This document shows positions 6,239-12,380 of a DNA stretch of 12,380 bases, piece by piece. Position 1 is the stretch's first letter; every line of letters starts with the position of its first letter. The notes beneath the pieces are model-generated. The model ran no database searches. It worked only from the letters and a program-made list of their open reading frames with translations, and was not told the DNA's origin. Source of the DNA: Bacillota bacterium (GTDB taxonomy: Bacteria > Bacillota > UBA4882 > UBA10575); assembly GCA_012521315.1 (NCBI GenBank), contig JAAYMP010000233.1:1-12380 (forward strand), read 5' to 3'. A program made the translations under genes and the position numbers.

Positions 6239-6721
6239 TTAATTAAGGTATCTTTTTAACAGCCAACAAGTGGTTCCCCCATAGATAATATGCGGAAAAA
6301 ATAACAGCAAGTTTGGCAGCGGGGTCAAAAGGCTGGCCCTGGTGATATCAAGGGCCATAAAGGCACCGTAAAAAAGCAGGTACAATAGGGCTCCACAGCC
6401 CACCCCCTTTAAGACCGCATAATCGGTTCCGGATTTCTTCAGCATTAGGTGCATAAGGAAACCAAAAAACGCGGCGGTGGTATAATCGGCAATGAAACCC
6501 ATGGTAAGGGAGACCGGATTATCAATAAACCGTGCCGGGACAAAGTAACCGGCGGCAATGTGGATAAAAGTATATCTCAAGACGCCCGCGAAATGAAAGA
6601 TCCAGGCGATGACGGTCTTCGGTATATTCCCAATTAAGCCGGCTACGGCCCCGGCGATAATGGTATCCTTGACCAAACTCTTTTTACTCCTTAGCTTATT
6701 GGTTTCGATTGTATTTTGCAA
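6239..6721 (-). CDS. Hypothetical membrane protein with about four transmembrane segments
   Basis: A 160-residue hydrophobic protein on the minus strand. Predicted membrane segments lie at about residues 20-45 (IIAGAVAGLIGNIPKTVIAW and onward), 72-94, 102-124 and 135-155. A basic N-terminus (RSKKSLVK) and a basic loop after the second segment (MLKKSG) suggest that both ends are in the cytoplasm. No catalytic or transport motif is recognised. The longest frame starts at TTG 6721 without a clear ribosome binding site; an alternative TTG at 6676 (codon 16) has GGAG 10 nt upstream and would give a 145-residue protein without loss of any membrane segment. It is convergent with the deformylase gene and appears to be a single-gene unit. 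Confidence 0.7.
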   Translation of the reverse strand: MQNTIETNKLRSKKSLVKDTIIAGAVAGLIGNIPKTVIAWIFHFAGVLRYTFIHIAAGYFVPARFIDNPVSLTMGFIADYTTAAFFGFLMHLMLKKSGTDYAVLKGVGCGALLYLLFYGAFMALDITRASLLTPLPNLLLFFPHIIYGGTTCWLLKRYLN

Positions 6722-6932
6722 TTTGCCTGGGGATTTTATACCGGATAGAAGGTAGTTTTGGGGCAGGCTATTTTTGATTGAGAAAAAGTTAATAGATAGG
6801 GAAAAGCAGGAAAGTAATTTTTGGTGGCGAAAATTTTAACGTTAGGCAATTTTTAGCAGGTTCTTCCAGATTAATGTCGAATTGTAAATAGGAGTGGAAG
6901 GGTTAACCTGAAGGAAACTGGGGGTAAAAAAA

Positions 6933-7133
6933 GTGTTTGGCCTGTTACGACACTTGAAAAAGCCGGAAAACCTAAATGAGGTCACCAATATTCTTATTTA
7001 TTTTGATAGCAACCGGCAGACGTTGACCGAAGGCGAGATGGAGTATAAGCAAAAGATGTTGGGAAAGATCAAAGGAATGGGCGAGAACAAAATCTACGAT
7101 TTATTACTGAAAGAACTGAATAATATTCCCTGA
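6933..7133 (+). CDS. Small hypothetical protein, 66 residues
   Basis: A GTG start preceded by GGGGGT at 6921-6926. The product is a soluble, charged, probably helical protein with no signal peptide, Cys or recognised motif (starts MFGLLRHLKKPENLNEVTNI). The segment DSNRQTLTEGEMEYKQKMLG looks like a helix-turn-helix-like pair of amphipathic helices, but DNA binding is not supported by any clear match. Codon-scale composition agrees with a real gene and the frame fits the gap between two divergently oriented neighbours. It ends 24 nt before the 3' end of the convergent methyltransferase gene, with no clear terminator between them. Confidence 0.6.
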   Translation: MFGLLRHLKKPENLNEVTNILIYFDSNRQTLTEGEMEYKQKMLGKIKGMGENKIYDLLLKELNNIP

Positions 7134-7157
7134 ACAAAAGGTCTTTTTCATCTTTTT

Positions 7158-7754
7158 TTATTCCCGGCGGGTAAAGGGAACAAAACGGACCAACCCTTTC
7201 TCTTCCTCGATAAAACGACCGTTTTGTTTGGTAATCCGCCATAAAGTCTGGGTCTTACCGGGCGCCCCGATCGGGAGGACCAGACGACCCCCGTCGGCCA
7301 GTTGTTCTTTGAGGGGGAGCGGGACTTCTTCGGCGGCGGCGGCAATTAGGATGGCGTCGAAAGGGCTTGCTTCTTCCCAGCCGAAAAAGCCGTCGGCGAC
7401 CCGAAAGTTTATATTGTCGTATCCCAAGCGCGTAAGGATCTCTTGCGCGCTTTTTGCTAGCGGTTCGATGGTTTCTATGGTATAGACATGGGCGGCCAGT
7501 TCGGCAAGGACGGCGGTTTGGTAACCGGAACCCGTCCCGATCTCCAGGACCCGGTCGGTTGGTTTTAAGGCTAATAATTCGGTCATCAGGCCGACAATAT
7601 AAGGTTGGGAAATGGTTTGGCCGTATCCGATCGGGAGGGGGATGTTCTCGTAAGCGTAAGGCCGGTATTCCTCCGGCACAAACCGGTCGCGGGGGATTTT
7701 GCATAATACTGCTTTTACCCGTGGGTCAGTGAGTTCCAAATCGGCAAAGGGCAT
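7158..7754 (-). CDS. pcm: Protein-L-isoaspartate O-methyltransferase
   Basis: This enzyme methylates isoaspartyl residues in aged proteins with S-adenosylmethionine, the first step of their repair. The 198-residue protein shows the family signatures in order: the substrate-binding segment LPIGYGQTISQPYIVGLMTE (40-59), SAM motif I LEIGTGSGYQTAVLAEL (70-86), DGFFGWEEASPFDAILIAAA (121-140) and QLADGGRLVLPIG (151-163). Length is close to the usual 205-220. ATG at 7754-7752 was chosen over the GTG at 7763 because GGGAGG lies directly before the GTG and about 8 nt before the ATG. It is divergent from the hydantoinase-family gene. The enzyme is common in Proteobacteria and archaea and patchy in Firmicutes; here it may serve long-lived cells or spores, which is inference. 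Confidence 0.93.
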   Translation of the reverse strand: MPFADLELTDPRVKAVLCKIPRDRFVPEEYRPYAYENIPLPIGYGQTISQPYIVGLMTELLALKPTDRVLEIGTGSGYQTAVLAELAAHVYTIETIEPLAKSAQEILTRLGYDNINFRVADGFFGWEEASPFDAILIAAAAEEVPLPLKEQLADGGRLVLPIGAPGKTQTLWRITKQNGRFIEEEKGLVRFVPFTRRE

Positions 7755-7763
7755 CACGCTCAC

Positions 7764-7853
7764 CTCCCAATTGGTGCTTCCAAACTATTATTATCACATA
7801 ACAGTTAAAAATACAAACCGCGAAAAGGACGATCACAAAGGAAGTGGTGGTTA
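7764..7853. promoter_or_regulatory. Divergent intergenic region between pcm and the hydantoinase-family operon
   Basis: This 90-nt AT-rich gap must hold promoters for both directions. For pcm (minus strand) a weak TTGTAT (7816-7811) and TAATAA (7793-7788) pair has 17-nt spacing, with GATAAT overlapping at 7795-7790. An 8-bp palindrome CCAATTGG lies at 7767-7774. On the plus strand GGAAG at 7840-7844 serves as ribosome binding site for ATG 7854. No strong plus-strand promoter is seen. Confidence 0.35.
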
Positions 7854-9554
7854 ATGTCATTTCTGATCGGGATTGATGTCGGCGGCACCAACACCAATGG
7901 CGTATTGCTCAAGGGGGTTCAGGTGCTGTCGACGGTCAGGACCCCCACTGACCATCATAACCTCCACGCGGGAACGGAGGAAGTCCTTACCCGCCTCTTG
8001 CAGGCGCTCCCGGGCGAGGAGCGGGAGCCGGTCGAACTCCACCTCAGTACGACCTTGGCCACCAATGCGATTGTGGAAGGGAAGGGGGCGCCGACGGCGG
8101 TGCTGATTATTCCCGGGCCGGGCCTGCGTTGGGAGGATCTGCCGGTGCCCTTTAAACTCTATCCCTTGGCGGGCGCGATCGACCACCGCGGGCGCGAAAC
8201 GGGGCCGTTGGACCGGGAAGAGGTCCGGGCGGCGGTCCGGGCGGCCAAGGCCGCCGGTTACCAAGCGCTGGCGGCGGTCGGGAAGTTTTCACCCCGCAAT
8301 TTCCAACATGAGCTGGCGATTGAAGAACTGATCAAGGCGGAGTTTCCGGAATTGGCCCCGGTGACTTTGGGCCACCGGTTATCGGGCAGGTTGAATTTCC
8401 CGCGGCGAATTACCACGGCCGCTTTGAACGCAAGTATTGCCGCGCTGCAGGCCGAGTTTGTCCGGATGGTTGAGGCGGTGCGAGACCAATACCGGCTGGG
8501 AAAGGTGTATCTGTTAAAGGCGGACGGCGGGACCCTTGCCTTGCACGAATCGGTCCACCGTTCGATCGAGACGATCCTGTCGGGACCGGCGGCCAGCCTG
8601 ATGGGGACGATGGCACTCACGGAGGGGTTGGCCGATGCGGTCGCCCTGGATATCGGTGGCACGACCACCGAGATTTCGGTCTTTGTGGGCGGTGAACCGC
8701 TGGCCGAACGAGAGGGAGCGGTCATCGCCGGGTATCCCACTTTGGTCCCGGCTTTTTTCTCCCGGTCCCTGGGCCTGGGCGGGGACAGCCAGGTTACTTT
8801 TGACGGGGACCGGGTGACCATCGGTCCCCAGCGGATGGGGCCGCCGGCGGCGCTGGGCGGTTCTGGTGTGACCCCCACCGATGCGGTGGTGGTCTTGGGA
8901 GGGGCGGCTTTGGGCGACGCCCGGCAGGCCTACGCGGCTTTGGAAATGATGGGGGCGCCTTACGGGCTTGAGCCGCACGCCTTGGCGGAGAAGATCGTAG
9001 ACGCTTTTGCCCAACAAGCGGCCGCCGCGATTGAGGAGGTTTACGCCGAGTTGAACAGCCAGCCGGTCTATACGGTTTCACAGGTGTTGGCAGGGGCAAA
9101 GCTCTGGCCGGAGCAGTTGATTGGGATGGGGGGACCGGCGGCCTATTTTATCCCGAAGATCGCCGGGAAGCTGGGCCTTCCTTATCAGGTCCTGCCCTAT
9201 TACGAAGCGGCCAACGCGATTGGCGCGGCGGCCAGCCGCCCCACCTTCGCCATTACCCTGCGGGCCGATACCGCCCTGCGGAAGTTGGTGGTGCCCGAGT
9301 TGGACTACGAGGCGGCCATCGGCCAGCCTTTCACCTTTAATTTGGAAGCCGCCCGCCAAGAAGCGGTCCGGCAGACGGTGAACTACGCGCGGAAAATGGG
9401 AGCCGCTGTTGCGGCCGACGAGGTTGAGATCACGGAGGAAGAAGTCTTTAATATGGTCCGCAACTTTTATACGGTGGGGAAAAATTTCAACCTGCGGGCG
9501 CAGGTAAAACCAAAGATCTGCCGGATCGGGCCGACGGCGGCGGGTGCTTTATAG
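7854..9554 (+). CDS. Hydantoinase/oxoprolinase-family protein (HyuA-like)
   Basis: A 566-residue member of the HyuA/5-oxoprolinase/acetone-carboxylase-beta family, which use ATP to activate cyclic amides or ketones within an actin-like ATPase fold. Seen: the N-terminal phosphate loop GIDVGGTNTNGVLL (6-19), the LSTTLATNAIVEGKG segment, a SGPAASLMGTMAL segment, the second phosphate motif ALDIGGTTTEISVFVGGEP (from about 264; Asp266), and GGSGVTPTDAVVVLGGA. It is shorter than typical HyuA (about 650-700). No HyuB partner gene is present; the next gene is a deacetylase-fold amidohydrolase. The substrate cannot be assigned; the gene pair suggests processing of an N-acyl or cyclic amide compound, which is inference. 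GC-rich, first gene of an apparent three-gene operon. Confidence 0.88.
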   Translation: MSFLIGIDVGGTNTNGVLLKGVQVLSTVRTPTDHHNLHAGTEEVLTRLLQALPGEEREPVELHLSTTLATNAIVEGKGAPTAVLIIPGPGLRWEDLPVPFKLYPLAGAIDHRGRETGPLDREEVRAAVRAAKAAGYQALAAVGKFSPRNFQHELAIEELIKAEFPELAPVTLGHRLSGRLNFPRRITTAALNASIAALQAEFVRMVEAVRDQYRLGKVYLLKADGGTLALHESVHRSIETILSGPAASLMGTMALTEGLADAVALDIGGTTTEISVFVGGEPLAEREGAVIAGYPTLVPAFFSRSLGLGGDSQVTFDGDRVTIGPQRMGPPAALGGSGVTPTDAVVVLGGAALGDARQAYAALEMMGAPYGLEPHALAEKIVDAFAQQAAAAIEEVYAELNSQPVYTVSQVLAGAKLWPEQLIGMGGPAAYFIPKIAGKLGLPYQVLPYYEAANAIGAAASRPTFAITLRADTALRKLVVPELDYEAAIGQPFTFNLEAARQEAVRQTVNYARKMGAAVAADEVEITEEEVFNMVRNFYTVGKNFNLRAQVKPKICRIGPTAAGAL

Positions 9555-9633
9555 CTTTATAACGGGCCGCACCGGCGCAAACGAAATATCGCGCTCCAGT
9601 ATTGTCTTGATTATGGAAAAGTGAGTGGTGAAC

Positions 9634-10989
9634 ATGGCAACAAAACCGAAAGTAGGATTGGTTTTCTTCCCGGCCTTTGACTGGGCCATTGCCGCCGACC
9701 ATCCGGAGCGGGAGGAGCGGCTGCTGTACACCAGGGACCAGCTGCGGGAGGAGGGCCTCCTGGACCTTCCGGCGATTAAGGAGTTCCGGCCGGGGATCGC
9801 GACGCGGCAGGATATCGAACGGGTCCACATCTGTGTCCCGTCCGTCGAAGCAGTCTGTACGGAATCGCATTTGATTGCGGCGGGAGGGACGATCACCGCC
9901 GGGGACCTGGTGTTCAGCGGAAAAACGGAGCGGGCTTTTGCCCTACTGCGCCCGCCAGGCCACCATGCGATGCGGATTGTCCACGGCTCCCGCGGGTTCT
10001 GCACGATCAATATTGAAGCGGTGATGATCGAATATTTGCGTAAATTGCGGAACGGCCGGTTCCGGGTGGCAGTGGTTGACACCGATGCCCACCATGCCGA
10101 CGGGACCCAGGACATCTACTATAACGATCCGGATGTGTTGCACATCAGTATCCACCAGGACGGGCGGACTTTATACCCGGGAACCGGGTTCCTAAACGAA
10201 CTGGGCGGACCGGCCGCCTACGGGTTGACCTTGAACGTGCCCCTGCCGCCGGGGAGCGGTGACGCCGAGTTGTTGTACGTCGTTGAGCAACTGGTCTTGC
10301 CGGTTCTCCATGACTACCAGCCGGATTTAATCATCAATGCGGCCGGTCAGGACAACCATTTCACCGATCCGCTCACCAGTATGAATATTACGGCGCAGGG
10401 CTATGCCCGGTTGACGGAGCTGTTGGCCCCCGACTTGGTGGTGCTGGAAGGGGGTTATTCGATCGAGGGGGCCCTTCCCTATGTCAATGTCGGGATCATC
10501 CTGGCCCTGGCGGGGCTGGACTATACGGGCGTACGTGAACCCGAGCTGCCGCGCGGGGTTGAAAAGGCCGGACCGGTGGACGAAACGGTGGTGAAAAAAG
10601 TCGCTTTTCTCCAGGAAGTGTGGGCCAAACGGAAGGAGATTGATTTGGCGGCGATCTTCGGCCGGGGAGACTATTTCCGGCGGCAACGCCGTCTATACTA
10701 CGACACCGATGATATTTACGAGTTCCAGGATGAGGAGATCAAAATCTGTTCTTCGTGCAGTGGTTACCGGAAGATCTATTCTTTGGCCGAGGACGATCGC
10801 CGGAAACCGGTTCGCATTGCCGCGGTTTTGCTTCCTTGGCATGCTTGCGCCACCTGTGAGCAAGAGGCCGCCGCGGCCTTTGACCGGCTGGCCGCCGAAC
10901 CGGCCTTGGATTATGTTTATTTCCAAAACCCGGCAGCCGGCCAACAACCACTGGTGTCCAGGGCAGTCCGCCGGGAGCGGGAGAATTGA
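9634..10989 (+). CDS. Histone deacetylase-family amidohydrolase with a C-terminal Cys-rich tail
   Basis: A zinc-dependent amidohydrolase of the arginase/deacetylase fold that removes acyl groups from lysines, polyamines or small amides. Catalytic residues are visible: His110-His111 (LRPPGHHAM), metal ligands Asp151 and His153 (VDTDAHHADGT), Asp240 (GQDNHFTDP) and Tyr275 in GGYS. The deacetylase domain ends near residue 300. Beyond it is an extension of about 150 residues with CSSC (372-375) and HACATC (403-408), spaced like a zinc ribbon. ATG 9634 was chosen because GAGTGGTGAACATG resembles the usual GGAGGTGAACATG start; GTG 9625 would add three residues. It lies 79 nt after the hydantoinase-family gene. 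Substrate unknown: acetyl-lysine, acetylpolyamine or a metabolite linked to its neighbour. Confidence 0.88.
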   Translation: MATKPKVGLVFFPAFDWAIAADHPEREERLLYTRDQLREEGLLDLPAIKEFRPGIATRQDIERVHICVPSVEAVCTESHLIAAGGTITAGDLVFSGKTERAFALLRPPGHHAMRIVHGSRGFCTINIEAVMIEYLRKLRNGRFRVAVVDTDAHHADGTQDIYYNDPDVLHISIHQDGRTLYPGTGFLNELGGPAAYGLTLNVPLPPGSGDAELLYVVEQLVLPVLHDYQPDLIINAAGQDNHFTDPLTSMNITAQGYARLTELLAPDLVVLEGGYSIEGALPYVNVGIILALAGLDYTGVREPELPRGVEKAGPVDETVVKKVAFLQEVWAKRKEIDLAAIFGRGDYFRRQRRLYYDTDDIYEFQDEEIKICSSCSGYRKIYSLAEDDRRKPVRIAAVLLPWHACATCEQEAAAAFDRLAAEPALDYVYFQNPAAGQQPLVSRAVRREREN

Positions 10990-11087
10990 AGCCCGGCCAA
11001 GCGAGGGTAAAAAGTTCCGACGGCAGGTGACCAGATTGACGCCGCCAAATAAAATACAGTATGGGTTCCTCCTTGCGAGGTGATGAA

Positions 11088-11618
11088 GTGAGCGTGGTGT
11101 GCAGTTCTTCCGCATCGCAACTCTATGTCCAAAAGCAGCGGATCAACGCTTTGGTCCACCGTGGAGAGAAGACCGGTCAATTGGTCCTGACCTCGGAGAC
11201 CTGTATTAATGCGGTCAAAATCGACCGGATTAAAGCGCGGTTGCTGGAGAAACGGGCCCATTTGTTCAAAGACAAGGTTGTCGTCAGCGGGATAATTGAA
11301 AAGGAGATCTTTTTCGTCGATCCGGAAGACCGGGTGCGTTTTCGCGACGAAAAACTCCCCTTTAGCCTGGCCGTGGACTTTCCAGGTTTGAAGCCCGGCG
11401 GCCGGTTCGAGGTCCAAATCCATCTCCTGGATGCGAAAGTAAACTATGTTTTACATCCGGCCCGGTTCTGTTTACCGGGGCTTCTCCGGCAGATCGTGGT
11501 CGCCCACCTTTTGGTGGTGGTCGCGGAAAAGCGTCAGCTGGAGATTGTGACCCATATTGACCTGTTTCCACGGGCGCTTTCCGCCCGGCCGTTCTTCCGG
11601 ACAAAGGGTTGTGCTTAA
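11088..11618 (+). CDS. DUF3794 (SPOCS-type) domain protein
   Basis: A 176-residue protein with the DUF3794 pattern, found in spore-assembly proteins of Firmicutes such as SipL. Seen: AVKIDRIKARLLEKRAHLFK, then the characteristic DKVVVSGIIEKEIFFVDPED, the LPFSLAVDFPGLKPGGRFEV segment, and the closing strand VVAHLLVVVAEKRQLEIV. The pattern alternates hydrophobic strands and fits one beta-rich domain covering about residues 35-155. No signal peptide or LysM domain is present. GTG 11088 is preferred over ATG 11061 because GAGGTGA (11077-11083) sits 4 nt ahead of it. It is the third gene of the apparent operon and is closed by a terminator. Its presence suggests a link to sporulation, but no sporulation promoter was confirmed. 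Confidence 0.8.
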   Translation: MSVVCSSSASQLYVQKQRINALVHRGEKTGQLVLTSETCINAVKIDRIKARLLEKRAHLFKDKVVVSGIIEKEIFFVDPEDRVRFRDEKLPFSLAVDFPGLKPGGRFEVQIHLLDAKVNYVLHPARFCLPGLLRQIVVAHLLVVVAEKRQLEIVTHIDLFPRALSARPFFRTKGCA

Positions 11619-11640
11619 GAACAGAAAAATAAGGTGTGTG

Positions 11641-11668
11641 AAAACCGTTGGTTTAACCAGCGGTTTTT
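11641..11668 (+). terminator. Intrinsic terminator ending the hydantoinase-deacetylase-DUF3794 operon
   Basis: The arms AAAACCGTTGG (11641-11651) and CCAGCGGTTTT (11657-11667) pair with one T-G wobble, and the downstream arm runs into seven T residues (11664-11670). It lies 22 nt after the DUF3794 stop codon. Confidence 0.9.
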
Positions 11669-11677
11669 TTGTAATGG

Positions 11678-11709
11678 TTTGTCCCGTTTTGTGACGCTTT
11701 GTCCTGTTT
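11678..11709. repeat. Two near-identical 12-mers, 20 bp apart, upstream of the collagen-like gene
   Basis: TTTGTCCCGTTT (11678-11689) and TTTGTCCTGTTT (11698-11709) differ at one base. A start-to-start distance of 20 bp puts them on the same DNA face, two helical turns apart, as expected for paired regulator sites. They lie about 110-140 nt before the TTG start. A similar but shorter TTTTGTGACGCTTTG lies between them, so low complexity is an alternative explanation. Confidence 0.4.
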
Positions 11710-11778
11710 CAAGCTCCCATTTTTATCTGGTCGTCATTTAATATGTCTTATGGAGTGGGGCAATCCAAGGGCGGCGTT

Positions 11779-11787
11779 CGTATGATA
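11779..11787 (+). promoter_or_regulatory. Possible sporulation-type -10 element of the collagen-like gene
   Basis: CGTATGATA resembles the sigma-K -10 consensus CATANNNTA at six of seven fixed positions and lies 30 nt before the TTG start, but no AC dinucleotide is found at the expected -35 distance. Spore-surface collagen-like genes are usually mother-cell controlled, which makes such a site plausible; the match itself is weak. Confidence 0.25.
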
Positions 11788-11816
11788 GGTATCATTGAAA
11801 AGGAGGTGGAAGCCTA

Positions 11817-12380
11817 TTGAGCGTTGATGATCAACGCCGTGTTGAACTTGCCGAATTGTTGGAAAAACTCGAAAAGCAGATCCTCAAGGCCAATTTACCG
11901 CATGATTTTAAGGAAGTCCTCTTGGCCGATGTTGCCTTGGCCCTTAAATGCCTGGAGAAGGAAGATTTCCTTTGTGTCCTCAATGTCCTTGGCGTGATCT
12001 TCGATAAATTGGTGGCCTTTTTGTTGAAGCGTCCCGATTTGTGCGAAATAATTTTCCCGCTCTTGGCTTTGGTCAATAAAATTCAACAGATCTTACTCCG
12101 GATTCCGATTGTTGGTCCGACCGGTGCGACCGGGCCGACTGGCCCGACCGGCCCAACCGGCGCCACGGGGGCGACCGGCGCGACCGGCCCACGAGGCGCG
12201 GTAGGCGCAACGGGAGCGACTGGTCCGGTAGGCGCAACCGGAGCAACCGGCCCGGCAGGTGCCACTGGTGCCACGGGCCCGATGGGTGCCGTGGGTGCAA
12301 CGGGGGCAACGGGTCCGGCAGGAGCAACTGGAGCAACCGGCCCGGTAGGTGCGACTGGTGCTACGGGCCCGATGGGTGCC
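11817..12380 (+). CDS. Collagen-like Gly-X-Y repeat protein with a helical N-terminal domain (3' end outside window)
   Basis: Translation starts at TTG 11817, preceded by a near-perfect AAGGAGGTGG (11800-11809), and stays open to the last base (188 codons). Residues 1-99 form a helical domain: a charged start ([20 protein letters not shown]), a segment with two Cys ([13 protein letters not shown]), and hydrophobic helices ([33 protein letters not shown]). From Gly100 the protein is purely Gly-X-Y: 29 complete triplets, nearly all GAT, GPT or GPx, as in BclA-like exosporium and other spore-surface collagens, whose triplets trimerise. There is no signal peptide, in line with assembly from the mother cell; the usual BclA N-terminal leader is not seen, and the helical preface may serve anchoring or trimerisation. 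No stop or C-terminal domain is visible. Confidence 0.88.
   Translation, partial: MSVDDQRRVELAELLEKLEKQILKANLPHDFKEVLLADVALALKCLEKEDFLCVLNVLGVIFDKLVAFLLKRPDLCEIIFPLLALVNKIQQILLRIPIVGPTGATGPTGPTGPTGATGATGATGPRGAVGATGATGPVGATGATGPAGATGATGPMGAVGATGATGPAGATGATGPVGATGATGPMGA
12195..12374 (+). repeat. Two tandem 90-nt units inside the collagen-like region
   Basis: Ten triplets in the order [30 protein letters not shown] occur twice in a row (12195-12284 and 12285-12374), with x/y being V/A in the first and A/V in the second. Inside each unit a 27-nt, nine-residue period (GPx-GAT-GAT) is visible. Synonymous differences show the copies are not brand new. The array continues past the window. Confidence 0.8.

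Noticed and set aside
7857..9359. Several long frames antisense or out of frame to the hydantoinase-family gene
   Set aside because: GC-rich coding DNA creates long shadow frames; their products are Arg/Pro-rich and lack motifs, while the sense frame has clear family motifs.
12073..12336. Minus-strand Pro/Arg/Leu-rich frames over the collagen region
   Set aside because: These are antisense images of the Gly-X-Y codons; the plus-strand frame has a ribosome binding site and regular collagen triplets.
12114..12380. CRISPR-like regular repeats
   Set aside because: The repeats are in-frame Gly-X-Y codons with no unique spacers between constant repeats.

Overview
The window looks like chromosomal DNA of an endospore-forming Firmicute. 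Evidence: strong AGGAGG-type ribosome binding sites, frequent GTG/TTG starts, intrinsic terminators with long T-tracts, a DUF3794 (SPOCS-type) protein typical of spore formers, and a collagen-like Gly-X-Y protein of the kind found on spore surfaces. The species cannot be named from the sequence. Composition is patchy: about 7100-12380 is visibly GC-rich, 1-2440 is intermediate, and about 2500-4900 is strongly AT-rich.

Layout. 1-399 is the 3' end of an amidohydrolase, closed by a terminator. 660-1709 is a complete LacI-family regulator whose upstream region holds a perfect 14-bp palindrome overlapping a plausible promoter. Directly behind it (1761-2438) is only the C-terminal part of a GH36 alpha-galactosidase, closed by a strong terminator; the catalytic nucleophile part is missing, so this is most likely the remnant of a sugar locus once controlled by the regulator. 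The AT-rich block holds a membrane-anchored WG-repeat/SH3 protein whose 5' end is broken by two single-base indels (about 2735-3922), a small-ORF stretch without a clear gene, and a three-segment membrane protein of unknown function (4187-4897) with its own terminator. A HEAT-like repeat protein and a divergent peptide deformylase then form a two-gene unit (5086-6123), preceded by an overlapping 34-codon basic ORF with a good ribosome binding site. A convergent membrane protein (6239-6721, minus) and a 66-residue orphan (6933-7133) follow.

The GC-rich part begins with a protein-L-isoaspartate O-methyltransferase on the minus strand (7158-7754). Divergent from it runs a likely operon: a hydantoinase/oxoprolinase-family ATPase-fold protein (7854-9554), a histone-deacetylase-fold amidohydrolase with a C-terminal Cys-rich zinc-ribbon-like tail (9634-10989), and a DUF3794 protein (11088-11618), ended by a terminator at 11641-11668. 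The last gene (TTG start at 11817, running off the window) encodes a helical N-terminal domain of about 99 residues followed by at least 29 Gly-X-Y triplets arranged in 27-nt and 90-nt repeats.

No CRISPR array, rRNA, tRNA, transposase or complete mobile element was recognised. The most unusual items are the decapitated alpha-galactosidase behind its presumed regulator, the frame-broken WG/SH3 protein, the deacetylase with a Cys-rich tail next to a hydantoinase-family gene and a spore-type gene, the out-of-frame basic mini-ORF over the HEAT gene start, and the collagen-like gene with its duplicated upstream 12-mer. A wholly new multi-gene system could not be demonstrated.
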